64,000 bases of DNA from Methylomonas sp. (GCF_023228165.1 NZ_JALOBS010000011.1:93527-157526); one strand, 5' to 3'. Counted from the stretch's first letter, positions 16,958 to 26,529 are shown. Notes: generated by a model from the letters alone, not told the origin. Translations and numbers: made by a program.

Positions 16958-19363
16958 ATGTACATGACAAGTAAAAAAACTATTCTGAAAAATCTAGGTA
17001 TTGCTGTATTGAGTACTGGACTGGTAGCCTGCGATGGCGCCGATGAACGTAAAGCCAAATACATGGAGGAAGGCAGTCAATTGTATCAAGCCGGCGATTA
17101 CGAAAAAGCCCAGCTGGCTTACAAAAATGTGTTACAGATTGACCCTAAAAACTGGGAAAGCCGTTTCCAAATGGCTGAAACACTGAGTAAACAAGGCCAT
17201 ATAGAAAAGGCATTTAAGGAATACAACACCGTCGTGGCAAATGATGAAAATCATGTCATGGCCCGGGTGAGGGTAGGACAGTTATTATTATTGAACCGGG
17301 CAATCGATGAGGCCGAAAAAATGGCCAATGAGGCCTTAGCCAAGGAACCTGATAATGTCGAGGCGCTGGTGTTGAATGCCGGCGTACAAATGGCCAAAAA
17401 CAATAGCGATGCCGCGATTGCCTTCGTCGATAAAGCCCTGCAAAAAAGCCCGGACGATGCTTCGGCAATTTTGATGTTGGCGTCCATCAAGGTCAAAAGC
17501 AACCAAATCGACGATGCTGTTACCCTGTTAAAACAAGCCATAGAAAAAAAGCCCGATAGCGTGAATCTGCGTACCATGCTGGTGGGTATCTACGCTCGCA
17601 ACAAACAGATTCCCGAAGCGGAAGCGTTATTGGAATCCATCGTCAAGGTTCAACCGAACGAAGTGCTGCATTACAAAAATCTGGCTCTGTTTCAGGTGGG
17701 TACTAATCAGCTGGATAAAGCGGAATCCACATTACGCGACGCCGTGGAAAAGTTGCCGGAAAATGATAGTGCCAAAACCAATTTGATCGATTTTCTAGTT
17801 GAAAAACGCAGCTTGGATGTGGCGATTGCCGAGTTATTGCCGTTTATTGAGCAAAGACCCGACGATTATGTACTGAAATTTAAGTTGGCTTCCTTGCAGC
17901 TGGCCAATAAACACGCGGATAAAGCCGAAGAAACCCTTAAACAAATCATAGAGGCCGATAAATTAGGCCCGAATGGTCTTACTGCCCGCAACAAACTGGC
18001 TTCCTTTTATGCTGCCGGTAAACGCGTTGACGAAGCCAAGGCTTTGAACAAAGAAGTATTGGAGGCTAATCCAAGAGATGGCGAAGCGTTGACTTTACGT
18101 GGCCAGTTTGCCCTGGCGGAAAATAAAATCGACGATGCGATTGGCGATTTCCGTTCGGTATTGGTTGATCAACCCAATAACGTCAATGTATTAAAACTAT
18201 TGGCGGCGGCGCATCTGCGCAATAAGGAACCCGAATTAGCCAAAGAGAATATGGAAAAAGTGGTGGCTATTGCGCCGGGCGATGAAACCGCACGCTTGGA
18301 TCTGGCCAGTCTGCATTTACAGGCAGGTAAGGAAGATTTGGCCAGACAGCAAATCACCGAGCTTTTGAAAGCCAATCCCAAAAGTCATAAAGGATTAGAG
18401 AGTCTGTTCAAGTTGGAGGTTGCCAAAAAGCAATGGGATAAAGCCCAGGGCGTAGCCAAGCAAGTTCAACAAACCTTTCCGGACGACGCGGCCGGTTTTT
18501 ATATGTCCGGCTTAGGTTACCAAGCGGAAGGCAAGCTGGATTCAGCTATTGAGGCTTTTAAACAGGCTTTGGTCAAAAAACCGGATGCTATCGAACCGTT
18601 GACTGAAATAGTCAAAACTTACATGGCGCAAAAACAACCGGCCAAGGCGGTATCCGAGCTACAGCAGGTGATAAAAAAATATCCGGATCATTTTATTGCC
18701 GATAACTTGTTAGGCGGTGTTTATCTCAGCGAGCAGAAATTCGCCGAAGCCAAAACGGCTTTCAATAAAGCCATGCAAATTAAACCTGAATGGTTCAGCC
18801 CTTATCGTAATCTGGCCTTGTCCGAGTTAATGCAAAAAAACAAATCGGAAGCCATTAAAATCTATACCACAGGGATAGAAAAAACCAAAGGTTCGATGGA
18901 GTTGGTGGAAGATTTGGCCAGGCTTTACCATGCCGGTGGCGAGCATGACAAAGCCCTGGCGCTATATGAAGATGCGTATAAGCGGTATCCACAGTCAGCT
19001 TTAGCCGTCAATAATCTGGCAAGCTATTTGTCTGATTATGCGGATAGCCCGGAAAACCTGGAGCGTGCCGCTAAAATGGCGGAACCGTTGGCAAAATCCA
19101 ATAATGCCAACTTTTTGGATACGGTAGGCTGGATTGCCTATAAACAGGATAAATTGGAATTGGCTGCAAACTTGCTGTCTAAGGCATTGCAAGCGGCACC
19201 TGATTCAGTCATTACCAATTTCCATATCGGCATGCTGTATGTCAAACAGAATGACACCGGCAAAGCTGAGCAGCATTTGCAAAAAGCGCTGGAATCAAAA
19301 GCCAAGTTTGACGGCATGGATGAGGCGAAACAGGCTTTGGAGAAAATTAAACAAGGCGGTTAA
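16958..19363 (+). CDS. prsT: PEP-CTERM/XrtA system TPR lipoprotein PrsT
   Basis: The 801-residue precursor has a lipoprotein signal with lipobox LVAC near residue 25. The rest is a continuous array of about 20 tetratricopeptide repeats (for example AGDYEKAQLAYKNVLQIDP). Length, lipobox and repeat pattern fit PrsT, a TPR protein coded with XrtA exosortase/EPS loci. It probably acts as a periplasmic or outer-membrane scaffold in polysaccharide export, as TPR proteins do in alginate and cellulose systems. It converges on the EPS export operon to its right. No exosortase lies in the window. Confidence 0.88.
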   Translation: MYMTSKKTILKNLGIAVLSTGLVACDGADERKAKYMEEGSQLYQAGDYEKAQLAYKNVLQIDPKNWESRFQMAETLSKQGHIEKAFKEYNTVVANDENHVMARVRVGQLLLLNRAIDEAEKMANEALAKEPDNVEALVLNAGVQMAKNNSDAAIAFVDKALQKSPDDASAILMLASIKVKSNQIDDAVTLLKQAIEKKPDSVNLRTMLVGIYARNKQIPEAEALLESIVKVQPNEVLHYKNLALFQVGTNQLDKAESTLRDAVEKLPENDSAKTNLIDFLVEKRSLDVAIAELLPFIEQRPDDYVLKFKLASLQLANKHADKAEETLKQIIEADKLGPNGLTARNKLASFYAAGKRVDEAKALNKEVLEANPRDGEALTLRGQFALAENKIDDAIGDFRSVLVDQPNNVNVLKLLAAAHLRNKEPELAKENMEKVVAIAPGDETARLDLASLHLQAGKEDLARQQITELLKANPKSHKGLESLFKLEVAKKQWDKAQGVAKQVQQTFPDDAAGFYMSGLGYQAEGKLDSAIEAFKQALVKKPDAIEPLTEIVKTYMAQKQPAKAVSELQQVIKKYPDHFIADNLLGGVYLSEQKFAEAKTAFNKAMQIKPEWFSPYRNLALSELMQKNKSEAIKIYTTGIEKTKGSMELVEDLARLYHAGGEHDKALALYEDAYKRYPQSALAVNNLASYLSDYADSPENLERAAKMAEPLAKSNNANFLDTVGWIAYKQDKLELAANLLSKALQAAPDSVITNFHIGMLYVKQNDTGKAEQHLQKALESKAKFDGMDEAKQALEKIKQGG

Positions 19364-19376
19364 TTTTGCCGATACA

Positions 19377-19398
19377 GGCTGCCGCCATCGCGGCAGCC
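19377..19398 (+). terminator. Terminator-like hairpin after prsT
   Basis: GGCTGCCGC (19377-19385) and GCGGCAGCC (19390-19398) form a perfect 9-bp GC-rich stem with a CATC loop, 13 bases after the prsT stop, followed by TTGGTTTAT. Confidence 0.7.
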
Positions 19399-19420
19399 TT
19401 GGTTTATACTGAAAGCTTGA

Positions 19421-19447
19421 TGGTTTGCGGTTGGTTGCGGCAAACCA
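19421..19447 (-). terminator. Second hairpin, downstream of the EPS operon
   Basis: TGGTTTGC (19421-19428) and GCAAACCA (19440-19447) are complementary around 11 bases, 12 bases beyond the end of the leftward kinase gene. It may terminate the EPS operon, though no T tract follows. Confidence 0.4.
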
Positions 19448-19458
19448 GGGCAATGGGA

Positions 19459-20238
19459 TTAATCCTGGAAAGGGATTTTATGATCGGTTGATTTATTGAA
19501 TACCGTACCCAGTACATTAATATCTTTTAACAAGGTGGCGGCATGCTTAAGTTCGTCGCTTTTCGTTTTACCTTCCTCCACCACCAGTAACACGCAATCC
19601 ACATAGGGCGAAAAGCCCAAGGTGTCGTCGTGAGACAAAATAGGCGGCATATCGAAAATAATGATACGGGAAGGATAACGGCTTTTCAGTTCATTGACCA
19701 AACGTACCATTTTCGGTGAGCGTAACATTTCCGTCGAATTAAACAGCGGCTTACCGGCGGGCAATACGACCAAGCGGTCTATGCCTGGATTGATCAGCAT
19801 CGAGCTGATTTCTTTATCGTGTAACAAATAATCGCTGAGGCCGGTATCGGTTTGAATACCGAACAAATTCGCAATGGCCGGGTTCAAAAAATTGGCATCG
19901 ACCAATAACGCCGTTTTATCCAGTTCCATGGCAATACTGATGGCTAAATTGGCAGCGGTCAGACTATTGCCGGTTTTGTCGCTGGTACTGGTAATGGCTA
20001 GGGTTTTCCATTCCATTGAGTCCATGCTCTGCAAGCAGCGGGTCCGCAACATGCGATAGGCTTCCAGCCAAGGTCCGGGCGTAAAAGCCGAAATAATACG
20101 GTTTTCCTTGAGCAGTTGTTGGTTGGGTGTATGTACCCGGGTTTGGCTATAGGCGACATTGAGGCCGTCCCGATTGGCATCGCCAGACCCGGCATTCGAT
20201 GGTTGGTTTTTATCTGCTAATGTTTGAATGGAATTCAT
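19459..20238 (-). CDS. XrtA-associated CpsD/CapB-like tyrosine autokinase homologue with altered P-loop
   Basis: The 259 residues match the soluble ATPase half of bacterial tyrosine kinases that control polysaccharide chain length. Seen are LEAYRMLRTRCLQS near the N-terminus, ALLVDANFLNPAIANLFG (Walker A'-like), the GLSDYLL stretch and IIIFDMPPILSHDD (Walker B). The expected P-loop GxGKST reads DKTGNSLTAANLA, with Asn where the catalytic Lys should be, and there is no Tyr cluster at the C-terminus. The protein may therefore be a regulatory pseudokinase, or use the earlier Lys. It is the last gene of the leftward EPS operon, 16 bases after the chain-length gene. Confidence 0.82.
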   Translation of the reverse strand: MNSIQTLADKNQPSNAGSGDANRDGLNVAYSQTRVHTPNQQLLKENRIISAFTPGPWLEAYRMLRTRCLQSMDSMEWKTLAITSTSDKTGNSLTAANLAISIAMELDKTALLVDANFLNPAIANLFGIQTDTGLSDYLLHDKEISSMLINPGIDRLVVLPAGKPLFNSTEMLRSPKMVRLVNELKSRYPSRIIIFDMPPILSHDDTLGFSPYVDCVLLVVEEGKTKSDELKHAATLLKDINVLGTVFNKSTDHKIPFQD

Positions 20239-20254
20239 GGCTGATCTCGGTTAG

Positions 20255-21999
20255 TTATAAGCCGCCTGCCACGCGGAGTAGTTTGTACCAAAATACATCC
20301 AGAGGCATGAACAGGAAGTGGAAAATCAACGTGGCGGCAAGCGCCGTAATCAAGGCGCCCAACATGAGGGTCCGGCGCCGAGTTTGATATTTTTGTTTTT
20401 CTACCCGGCTTTCGAGATAAGGGATAGTGGCCAGCGGCGCTACGCCCAAGATATTAGTGATGGTTTTTTCGCTGTGTATACTGGCATCCATCATCTCGGC
20501 TAACGCCACGGTACCGAAGCCGCCGCCAATGGCCAATACAAACCCCAGGAAAAGAATGGCCATGCGATTAGGGCTGACCGGTTCCAGAGGCTCTTGCGGT
20601 GGATCAATCAAAGTAAAGCGCTCGCCTTTCTTTTCAATTTCCAGTTGTTGCGAGATTTGGGCTTCCATTTCCCGGACACTGACTTCCTGATAGCGCTGAT
20701 TGGTATTATTCAGCTCTTGCACCAAATCCATATAATCTTTTTCGACCAAAGGCGATTGCATGAGGTTATTTCGCAATTCTTCGATGCGGTTCCGAATTTT
20801 TCCGCGGGTAATCTCTATCGATTTGATATCTGAATTCGCCGCGTCCAGCTGGGATCTAAGGGTAATGTAAGCGGGGTTGTCCGGTTCCAAGGCAACATTG
20901 GAATAGTTGTTTTGACTGGCCTCGATCAGCGCTTGTTGCAAGGATGAGATTTGTTTTTGCAGTTTGATCACGTCGGGATGTTTGTCTGAATATTGCTTCA
21001 GTAACACTGCCAGTTCGGCTTTATTCTCGGTCAATTCGGCATTCATTTTATTTAAATCGGTATTGGAGCCGATCTCTTTTTGTAATGACTCGATTTCGCG
21101 TTTGGTTTTAATCACATCCGGATGGTTATCGGAATAACGTGCCAATAGAGAAGGATATTGGGACTGCAATTCTTTTAAACGGTCTTTCATATCGAATACC
21201 CGGTTGCCTGCCGCATTGGTGGCCATGGCATTCGGGTCTATTTGCGCCAGTTGTCCTTCCAGATAAAAGCGCCGGTCTAATGCATTGCGTTCCTGAGTAT
21301 CCAGACTCATCAGTTGGTTGGTCAGGGACGTCAATTCCTGTTGATTCAATTGATTGATTTCCGGCAGTTGTTGCAGGTTTTGTTCTTTAAAAGTGGCCAG
21401 TTTGGCTTGCAGTTCCTGAATTTTTACTTTGAGACGGCGGGCCTCTTCACCCAGAAACAGGGCGGCATTTTCTGCTGACTCCGTTCTGGATTTGATATTT
21501 TCTTTTAAAAACAAAGACGTTAATTCGTTCGCCACTTTTTGGGCCAGGATGGGCGAATGATCGTCGAAAGCCAGTACAAAAGCTATGGTGGCTTTGGTGG
21601 GGGCGCCATTGCGCGGATCGATAACGTCCGCGCTAATGGTTTCGACTTTAATCCGTTCACGCATTTTCTCCAAAATGACTTCTTCCGGTTTGGATTTGCG
21701 GTCGTCGGCGTATAGATCGTATTTTTTGATGATTTCGACCAGATTGGAGCGCGACATGATGCGCTGACTGATAATCTGGATACGCTGATCCGCAAAAGTA
21801 GTAACCGTCGATCTGACCAATTCGGAAGGGATCTCTTGTTCTTCGATCAAAATGGTGGCCGTGGAACTAAATACCGATGGTAGCGCTACGGCTAAAACAA
21901 TGCTTAGTAAGGCGATGACAACAAGCGGAATGATTAAAAATCTACGGCGCTTTTTGACTATCTTCAGATAATCTTTAATGTCGGGGGTTTGATTTCCAC
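20255..21999 (-). CDS. Wzz/GumC-type polysaccharide chain-length protein, frameshifted near its start
   Basis: The main frame (20255-21850) is a Wzz-like inner-membrane co-polymerase: a periplasmic coiled-coil region with two related segments (RYSDNHPDVIK and QYSDKHPDVIK), a GNVR-like region with VEKDYMDLVQELNN, and two C-terminal membrane helices. It lacks the obligatory N-terminal membrane helix. That helix is present upstream in the same frame (KKRRRFLIIPLVVIAL) but has no start codon before a stop at 22001-22003. A GTG at 21999 with AGGTGA upstream starts VEIKPP in another frame. One extra base in the G run at 21983-21987 would join the two into about 581 residues. This is either a sequencing error or a real frameshift. 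Confidence 0.8.
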
Positions 22000-22000
22000 G

Positions 22001-23305
22001 TTATTTCACCTGGCGATTGATTTGTGGTTGGTAAGAAAATTGTAGTTGTATATTGTTGCCAAAGGCGGTTTGATTAATGGAACCGAATTCCAGTTGGCGA
22101 TACGAATAAGACAAGTTTAAGTTAATTTCCGGAGTCCAGCGCCATTGGATGTTGGGCGTCAGGGTTATCATGGTCCTGGTATTGTTGGTGCTATTGTTGA
22201 TCGTGGCGGTCGATTCGGATAACAGGTAGCTGGCGTTTATACCCGAACTCCAGCGTTCGGTTAAGTTGTAACGAGCGTTTGCAGAGAAGGAGGTGGTGTT
22301 GCGTTGGCCGCTAGTACTTGCTGGAGATAATTGTCGTGAACCTTTTAAATCAATACTGCCCCAATCGTATTTTCGATTGAAGTCGCCCGAAAATACGTTG
22401 CCGCTGGTTTTGGATGATTGAGTAGATACAGTAGGTTGGTTAGGTAATCCAAATTGACTAGGCGGTAATCCGAAAAAATCGATGTTCTGAAAGGAGCTAA
22501 CATCTGTAGTGGTATCCCTGATGCCGGCGGACAAGGATAACCGTGTCCGTTCATCATAAGCATACTGAAAGCCGGCTTGATAATTAAAGGTAGTGGCCTT
22601 TTGGCTAAAACCGGAAGTGACTGGAAAAGGAGTATTTAGATAAAAACCAGGAGGATTTTCACCGGATGTGCTGAACAGGGAATAAGAACCGGTTAAATTG
22701 ACCGAAAATCGTTCTGAGAAGCCATGTGTTAAGGTTGCGGCGTATTGTTGATTAGAGTAATCGGAAAATGAACGGCTGGTAGTTAACCCTGGCGTCTTTT
22801 CGAAAGTAACATCTATGTAGTTATACGACAGTTGAAGTGCATCGCGCTCATTTAAGTTATAGGTGAGTGTCGGCGAAACCGAGCGGGTGGTTTTGGGAAT
22901 CTGAAGTTGCAGGTTGAAGGCGTTGTCGGTCAGATCCAGCTGGGTATTGATGGTTGACTGTTCGGCGTAGCGTGCAGATAAATCTGTTTTAAAACGCTCG
23001 CCAGTATATTGATGTTCGATATTGGCGATTTTTTCGGAAAAGTTCAGGTTGGATTCGCCGTGATAAATCAGTTCATTCCATTTGAATGTAGTGTTCAAGG
23101 CATGGTTTTCAGCCATGTAGCCGAGCAATACGCCCGGCGACAGCGTAGTAACAAAATTGTCGCGGGTTGGATTGATCTGCATGCGCAGGTTGTCAGTGTA
23201 GCGTTCGGTTGCGCCGAAGTTTGGTTCGAACAACCAGTCAAACGCTTGGCAGTTATGACTAAACACAACCAGGACAGGAAGCAACTGCTTCGTCTTGAAT
23301 TTCAT
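22001..23305 (-). CDS. XrtA/PEP-CTERM-associated outer-membrane beta-barrel protein
   Basis: The 434-residue precursor has a signal peptide ending near CQAFDW, followed by a long beta-barrel pattern of about 16-18 aromatic-polar strands. The early stretch FGATERYTDNLRM is typical of the TIGR03016-type barrel found in exosortase-linked EPS loci. It probably provides or supports the outer-membrane exit path for polysaccharide. It sits between the Wza-like export gene and the chain-length gene; its stop codon is one base from the proposed GTG of the next gene, so the genes are translationally linked. Confidence 0.82.
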   Translation of the reverse strand: MKFKTKQLLPVLVVFSHNCQAFDWLFEPNFGATERYTDNLRMQINPTRDNFVTTLSPGVLLGYMAENHALNTTFKWNELIYHGESNLNFSEKIANIEHQYTGERFKTDLSARYAEQSTINTQLDLTDNAFNLQLQIPKTTRSVSPTLTYNLNERDALQLSYNYIDVTFEKTPGLTTSRSFSDYSNQQYAATLTHGFSERFSVNLTGSYSLFSTSGENPPGFYLNTPFPVTSGFSQKATTFNYQAGFQYAYDERTRLSLSAGIRDTTTDVSSFQNIDFFGLPPSQFGLPNQPTVSTQSSKTSGNVFSGDFNRKYDWGSIDLKGSRQLSPASTSGQRNTTSFSANARYNLTERWSSGINASYLLSESTATINNSTNNTRTMITLTPNIQWRWTPEINLNLSYSYRQLEFGSINQTAFGNNIQLQFSYQPQINRQVK

Positions 23306-23331
23306 CTGTACAAACTCTATCTACCTTGTCC

Positions 23332-23991
23332 TTAAGGTACGGTGATAGTGTCTCCCGGCTCCAGCAGAATGTTTTGATCCAAATCCTCGCCGTCTATAAC
23401 GTTGCTGTAATCAAAAGGAAAAACTCTGATTTCATTGCCGATGCGGCGCTGAATGTTGATATTGCTTTCATTGGCAAATACGGTCAGGCCACCCGCCATA
23501 CTTAAGGCTTGCAGAACATCGATACGTCTGCCGGCAAACACTTGGCCGGGCTTATTGACTTTGCCGATTACAAAAATGGCATTGCCTTGATTATTCAATA
23601 ATTTCACGCTAACGGATGGGTCGGCAATATAATCCGCCAGCTTAACGCTCAACAGTTCGTTAAGGTCGCTAATGGTCCTGCCCGCCGCCGTAATGGTTCC
23701 AATCAGTGGGTAAACGATATTGCCATCGGGGCCAATCAAAAATTGCTGTTGCTGCAGGCCCTCTTCTTTCCAGACCGTAATTTCAATGGCGTCGCCGGGA
23801 GCAAGTAGGTAAGTCGCTAATATTTCGGGGTCTTTCAGGATAACAACGTCGGTTTTGGCTTCGGGTTGAAGCGCTGTCGGTTCGGTTTGGGTTTGCGGAA
23901 GTTCAGTGGGGGTAAGCGGAAATTCTGTTTGGGCAAAAGTTTTACAGGCAACCAAGGCAAAAATTAAAAAAATTATAAGTTGCTGTTTCAA
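23332..23991 (-). CDS. Polysaccharide export protein (Wza/EpsA-like), XrtA-associated
   Basis: I chose the TTG at 23991, which has AAGGA seven bases upstream and gives a clean signal peptide (KQQLIIFLIFALVAC); an ATG 11 codons earlier is also open. The Cys of LVAC may be lipidated, as in Wza. The mature protein has the polysaccharide-export domain (YLLAPGDAIEITVWKE, GPDGNIVYPLIGTI) and one SLBB domain (GKVNKPGQVFAGRRIDVLQAL). It forms the outer-membrane/periplasmic export channel together with the chain-length protein. It is the first gene of the leftward four-gene operon. Confidence 0.88.
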   Translation of the reverse strand: MKQQLIIFLIFALVACKTFAQTEFPLTPTELPQTQTEPTALQPEAKTDVVILKDPEILATYLLAPGDAIEITVWKEEGLQQQQFLIGPDGNIVYPLIGTITAAGRTISDLNELLSVKLADYIADPSVSVKLLNNQGNAIFVIGKVNKPGQVFAGRRIDVLQALSMAGGLTVFANESNINIQRRIGNEIRVFPFDYSNVIDGEDLDQNILLEPGDTITVP

Positions 23992-24212
23992 AACGTATTC
24001 CTTTATGAGTTGTAAGATTGTCATCCGTACGGTCTTTACAATACGGTATAGAAAAACCCATAGTGTACAGGCGAAATGTAACAGTATTTTTAACGCTGTT
24101 GCAGCTGCCTGCGGGTTTTATAATTAGCCTTTCTTTCCAAGAAATGAACTGATTTTCACTCCGTCATTATATGACACGGAACTTAATTATCAATAACATT
24201 AGGTGTATTTTA

Positions 24213-24572
24213 ATGAAATTAAAAGATTTTATTGCCCTTGTCGAGTCGGATCAAAACATTGATTTTAAAGATACTATGGCCGTCATCGCGGAGCATTATG
24301 ATTATCAACCTTGCCAATTCAGTAACGGTATTCAACAGCCTTTGGTCAATGCGGCGGGACAGAATGAAGGGTCATGTAAAATTTTTGCCTTTGCTAAATT
24401 AAACGGCTTGAATCAAAGGCAAACATTGGCACTGTTCGGCGATTACTATCGGAAAGATGTGCAGGAAAATCCAGAGGGTACGGATCATCAAAACATCCGC
24501 CATTTCTTACGCGACGGCTGGGATGGGATTGTGTTTAGCGCCGAGGCTTTGACCCCCAAGCATGCCGATTGA
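24213..24572 (+). CDS. HopJ type III effector-family protein
   Basis: From the ATG at 24213 (MKLKDFIALVESD) the product has 119 residues, the normal family length; the 14 codons before it are not supported by an RBS. Conserved stretches include FKDTMAVIAEHYDYQP, FSNG, NEGSCKIFAFAKLN and ALFGDYYRKDV. The family is named after a Pseudomonas effector, but close relatives are widespread in bacteria with no type III secretion, and none is seen here, so a housekeeping role is more likely. The stop overlaps the next gene by 11 bases. Confidence 0.87.
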   Translation: MKLKDFIALVESDQNIDFKDTMAVIAEHYDYQPCQFSNGIQQPLVNAAGQNEGSCKIFAFAKLNGLNQRQTLALFGDYYRKDVQENPEGTDHQNIRHFLRDGWDGIVFSAEALTPKHAD

Positions 24573-25617
24573 TGTTTTGATTGTTGGTCAGGGATTGGCC
24601 GGTAGTTTGCTGGCGTGGGAGTTGATCCGCCAGGAAATGCGCGTAATCGTGATCGACAACGGTCGTGAGAACGCCTCGCAGGTAGCGGCCGGCCTGATAA
24701 ACCCGGTTACCGGGCAACGCTTGGTAAAAAACTCGGATGTTCTCGATCTATTGCCTGCCGCAATGCAGTGTTATCGGGTGTTGTCCGAAGTATTCCAACA
24801 GCATTTTTTTGTAGCCTTGCCCATGCTGCGGATTTTAAATAATGTCCGCGAGCAGCGCGCCGCTGAACAGCGTTTAAATCAGCCCGATTACCAAGCTTTT
24901 TTGGCGGCTTATCCGGATGCGACTGATGCCATTAAAGCGCCCTATGGTGTTTTGCGGCAAGCGCAGACCGGTTATTTAAAAACCGGCTTGTTGCTGGCGC
25001 ATCTGCGGAATTTTTTGATCGCTAAGGCCAGTTACCGGCAAGCTGACTTCAATTATAACGAGCTGATTTTACACCCCAACTTAAGCTGGCGAGAATTTTC
25101 ACCTAAGCATATCGTTTTTTGCGAAGGACACCATGCTAACCAAAACCCCTGGTTTGGCGGTCTGCCTTTCCAGCCGGCGAAAGGCGAAATATTGCGCTGC
25201 CGCAGCGCGGCAAAGCGCCCGGAACAAATTATCAACTACGGTCATTGGATGATCCCAATGGATGCGCAACAATTTAAACTCGGCGCTACTTTTCAGCCAG
25301 GCCAAACCGATACCCGGCCAACGGAACTTGCCAAACATACGCTTTTGCAAGGCATAGCCGGGATTATGCCGGGTTTAATGCCTATCGTAGTGACGGCGCA
25401 GCACGTCGGGGTCAGGCCCACCACCTTAGATAAACAGCCGTTTATCGGCTCGCACCCACAGTACGCTAATCTGCATATTTTTAACGGTTTCGGTGCCAAG
25501 GGGAGTTTGGCTATTCCCTGGCATGCAAAGCAATTCGTAGCGGCTCTGCAAAAGCACGCTTTATTGCCGATAGCGGTTAACATCCAACGTTATTATGAAA
25601 CGCATTTCCTTCGCTGA
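24562..25617 (+). CDS. FAD-dependent oxidoreductase (DAO/glycine-oxidase family)
   Basis: The 351 residues begin with the dinucleotide-binding motif DVLIVGQGLAGSLLAWEL and an acidic end of strand two (VIVIDNG). A late FAD-contact region reads HVGVRPTTLDKQPFIGSHP, followed by FNGFGAKGSLAIPWHA. This fits the DAO fold used by amine or amino-acid oxidases and by the MnmC oxidase domain. The substrate cannot be read. It overlaps hopJ upstream and the methyltransferase downstream (23 bases), so the three are likely translated from one message. Confidence 0.88.
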   Translation: MPIDVLIVGQGLAGSLLAWELIRQEMRVIVIDNGRENASQVAAGLINPVTGQRLVKNSDVLDLLPAAMQCYRVLSEVFQQHFFVALPMLRILNNVREQRAAEQRLNQPDYQAFLAAYPDATDAIKAPYGVLRQAQTGYLKTGLLLAHLRNFLIAKASYRQADFNYNELILHPNLSWREFSPKHIVFCEGHHANQNPWFGGLPFQPAKGEILRCRSAAKRPEQIINYGHWMIPMDAQQFKLGATFQPGQTDTRPTELAKHTLLQGIAGIMPGLMPIVVTAQHVGVRPTTLDKQPFIGSHPQYANLHIFNGFGAKGSLAIPWHAKQFVAALQKHALLPIAVNIQRYYETHFLR

Positions 25618-26170
25618 GACGGCCCACAGTATTATTCTGGAATATCTTCGGAAAGGCGATGTGGCTGTCGACGCTACTGTCGGTAATGGTCACGACACCG
25701 TGTTTTTAGCCGAATGCGTGGGCCGTGCGGGACAAGTCTTTGGGTTCGATGTACAAACCCAAGCCCTGCGGATTACCCGGCAACGCATGCGGCAGCAGGA
25801 TTTATCCGCACAGACTATTTTGTTTCACGCTAGTCATGCCGATATGGCTAAACGCATTCCGCAAGAATTTCACGGCAGCGTTAAGGCCATCATGTTCAAT
25901 CTGGGATATCTGCCAGGCACGGATAAAAGCGTGATTACCAAAACTCAAACTACTTTGCAAGCCATCGACGCCGGATGCCGTTTATTGGCTGAGCAGGGCG
26001 TCATTACGGTAATGGCCTATCCCGGCCACGCCGGCGGCGATGAGGAAACCAGTAGGTTGACGCACTGGTTGCAGCAGCTCGATTCCGCTAGTTATATCGT
26101 GCAAACCGTTTACAGCCAACACCATCAAGCGCACGCGCCGCGGCTTTTTGTGATTAAAAAAATGAACTGA
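25595..26170 (+). CDS. Class I SAM-dependent methyltransferase (YtqB/rRNA-methylase-like)
   Basis: The 191-residue protein has the SAM-binding motif I in VAVDATVGNGHDTVFLAE, an acidic motif II in VFGFDVQTQAL and a motif IV-like MFNLGYLPGTDK. The HAGGDEE and HHQAHAPRLFVIKK stretches match the YtqB-type family (Pfam rRNA_methylase). A role in tRNA modification is possible, since some YtqB relatives methylate a tRNA wobble-uridine modification; that is family knowledge and is not shown here. Confidence 0.87.
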   Translation: MKRISFAETAHSIILEYLRKGDVAVDATVGNGHDTVFLAECVGRAGQVFGFDVQTQALRITRQRMRQQDLSAQTILFHASHADMAKRIPQEFHGSVKAIMFNLGYLPGTDKSVITKTQTTLQAIDAGCRLLAEQGVITVMAYPGHAGGDEETSRLTHWLQQLDSASYIVQTVYSQHHQAHAPRLFVIKKMN

Positions 26171-26211
26171 TCTGTTATGATGCGCGACTTTTTCACCAGC
26201 AGATACGCGCA

Positions 26212-26523
26212 ATGTCAGAATTTCAAAACGTCACCATCGTCAAGCAAGCCAATGTATATTTCGACGGCAAAGTAAATAGCCGTACCATTATGTTTGCCGA
26301 TGGCAGCAAAAAAACCCTGGGTTTCATGCAGCCGGGCGAATACACTTTCAACACCGCCGATCCGGAGTTGATGGAAATTCTGGCAGGCGAGCTGGACGTG
26401 CTGTTACCCGGTAGCGGCTGGCAAACCATCAAGGGCGGCGAAGCTTTCAATGTGCCCGGCAATGCCGCATTCACGATGAAAGTTAAAATGCCCAGCGACT
26501 ACTGCTGTTCGTTTTTAAAATAA
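26212..26523 (+). CDS. ppnP: Pyrimidine/purine nucleoside phosphorylase PpnP
   Basis: The 103 residues form a single small cupin that matches the PpnP (YaiE, UPF0345) family along its full length: NVYFDGKVNSRTIMFADG, GEYTFNTADPELMEIL, LPGSGWQ and FNVPGNAAFTMKV. PpnP cleaves several nucleosides with phosphate to free base and ribose 1-phosphate, in the cytoplasm. A single gene with its own spacing, followed six bases later by the NYN-domain gene. Confidence 0.95.
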   Translation: MSEFQNVTIVKQANVYFDGKVNSRTIMFADGSKKTLGFMQPGEYTFNTADPELMEILAGELDVLLPGSGWQTIKGGEAFNVPGNAAFTMKVKMPSDYCCSFLK

Positions 26524-26529
26524 CCTCGG

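Noticed and set aside
24213..24572. HopJ-family gene as a type III secreted effector
   Set aside because: No type III secretion genes are near and the family is common in free-living bacteria, so a secreted effector role is not supported.
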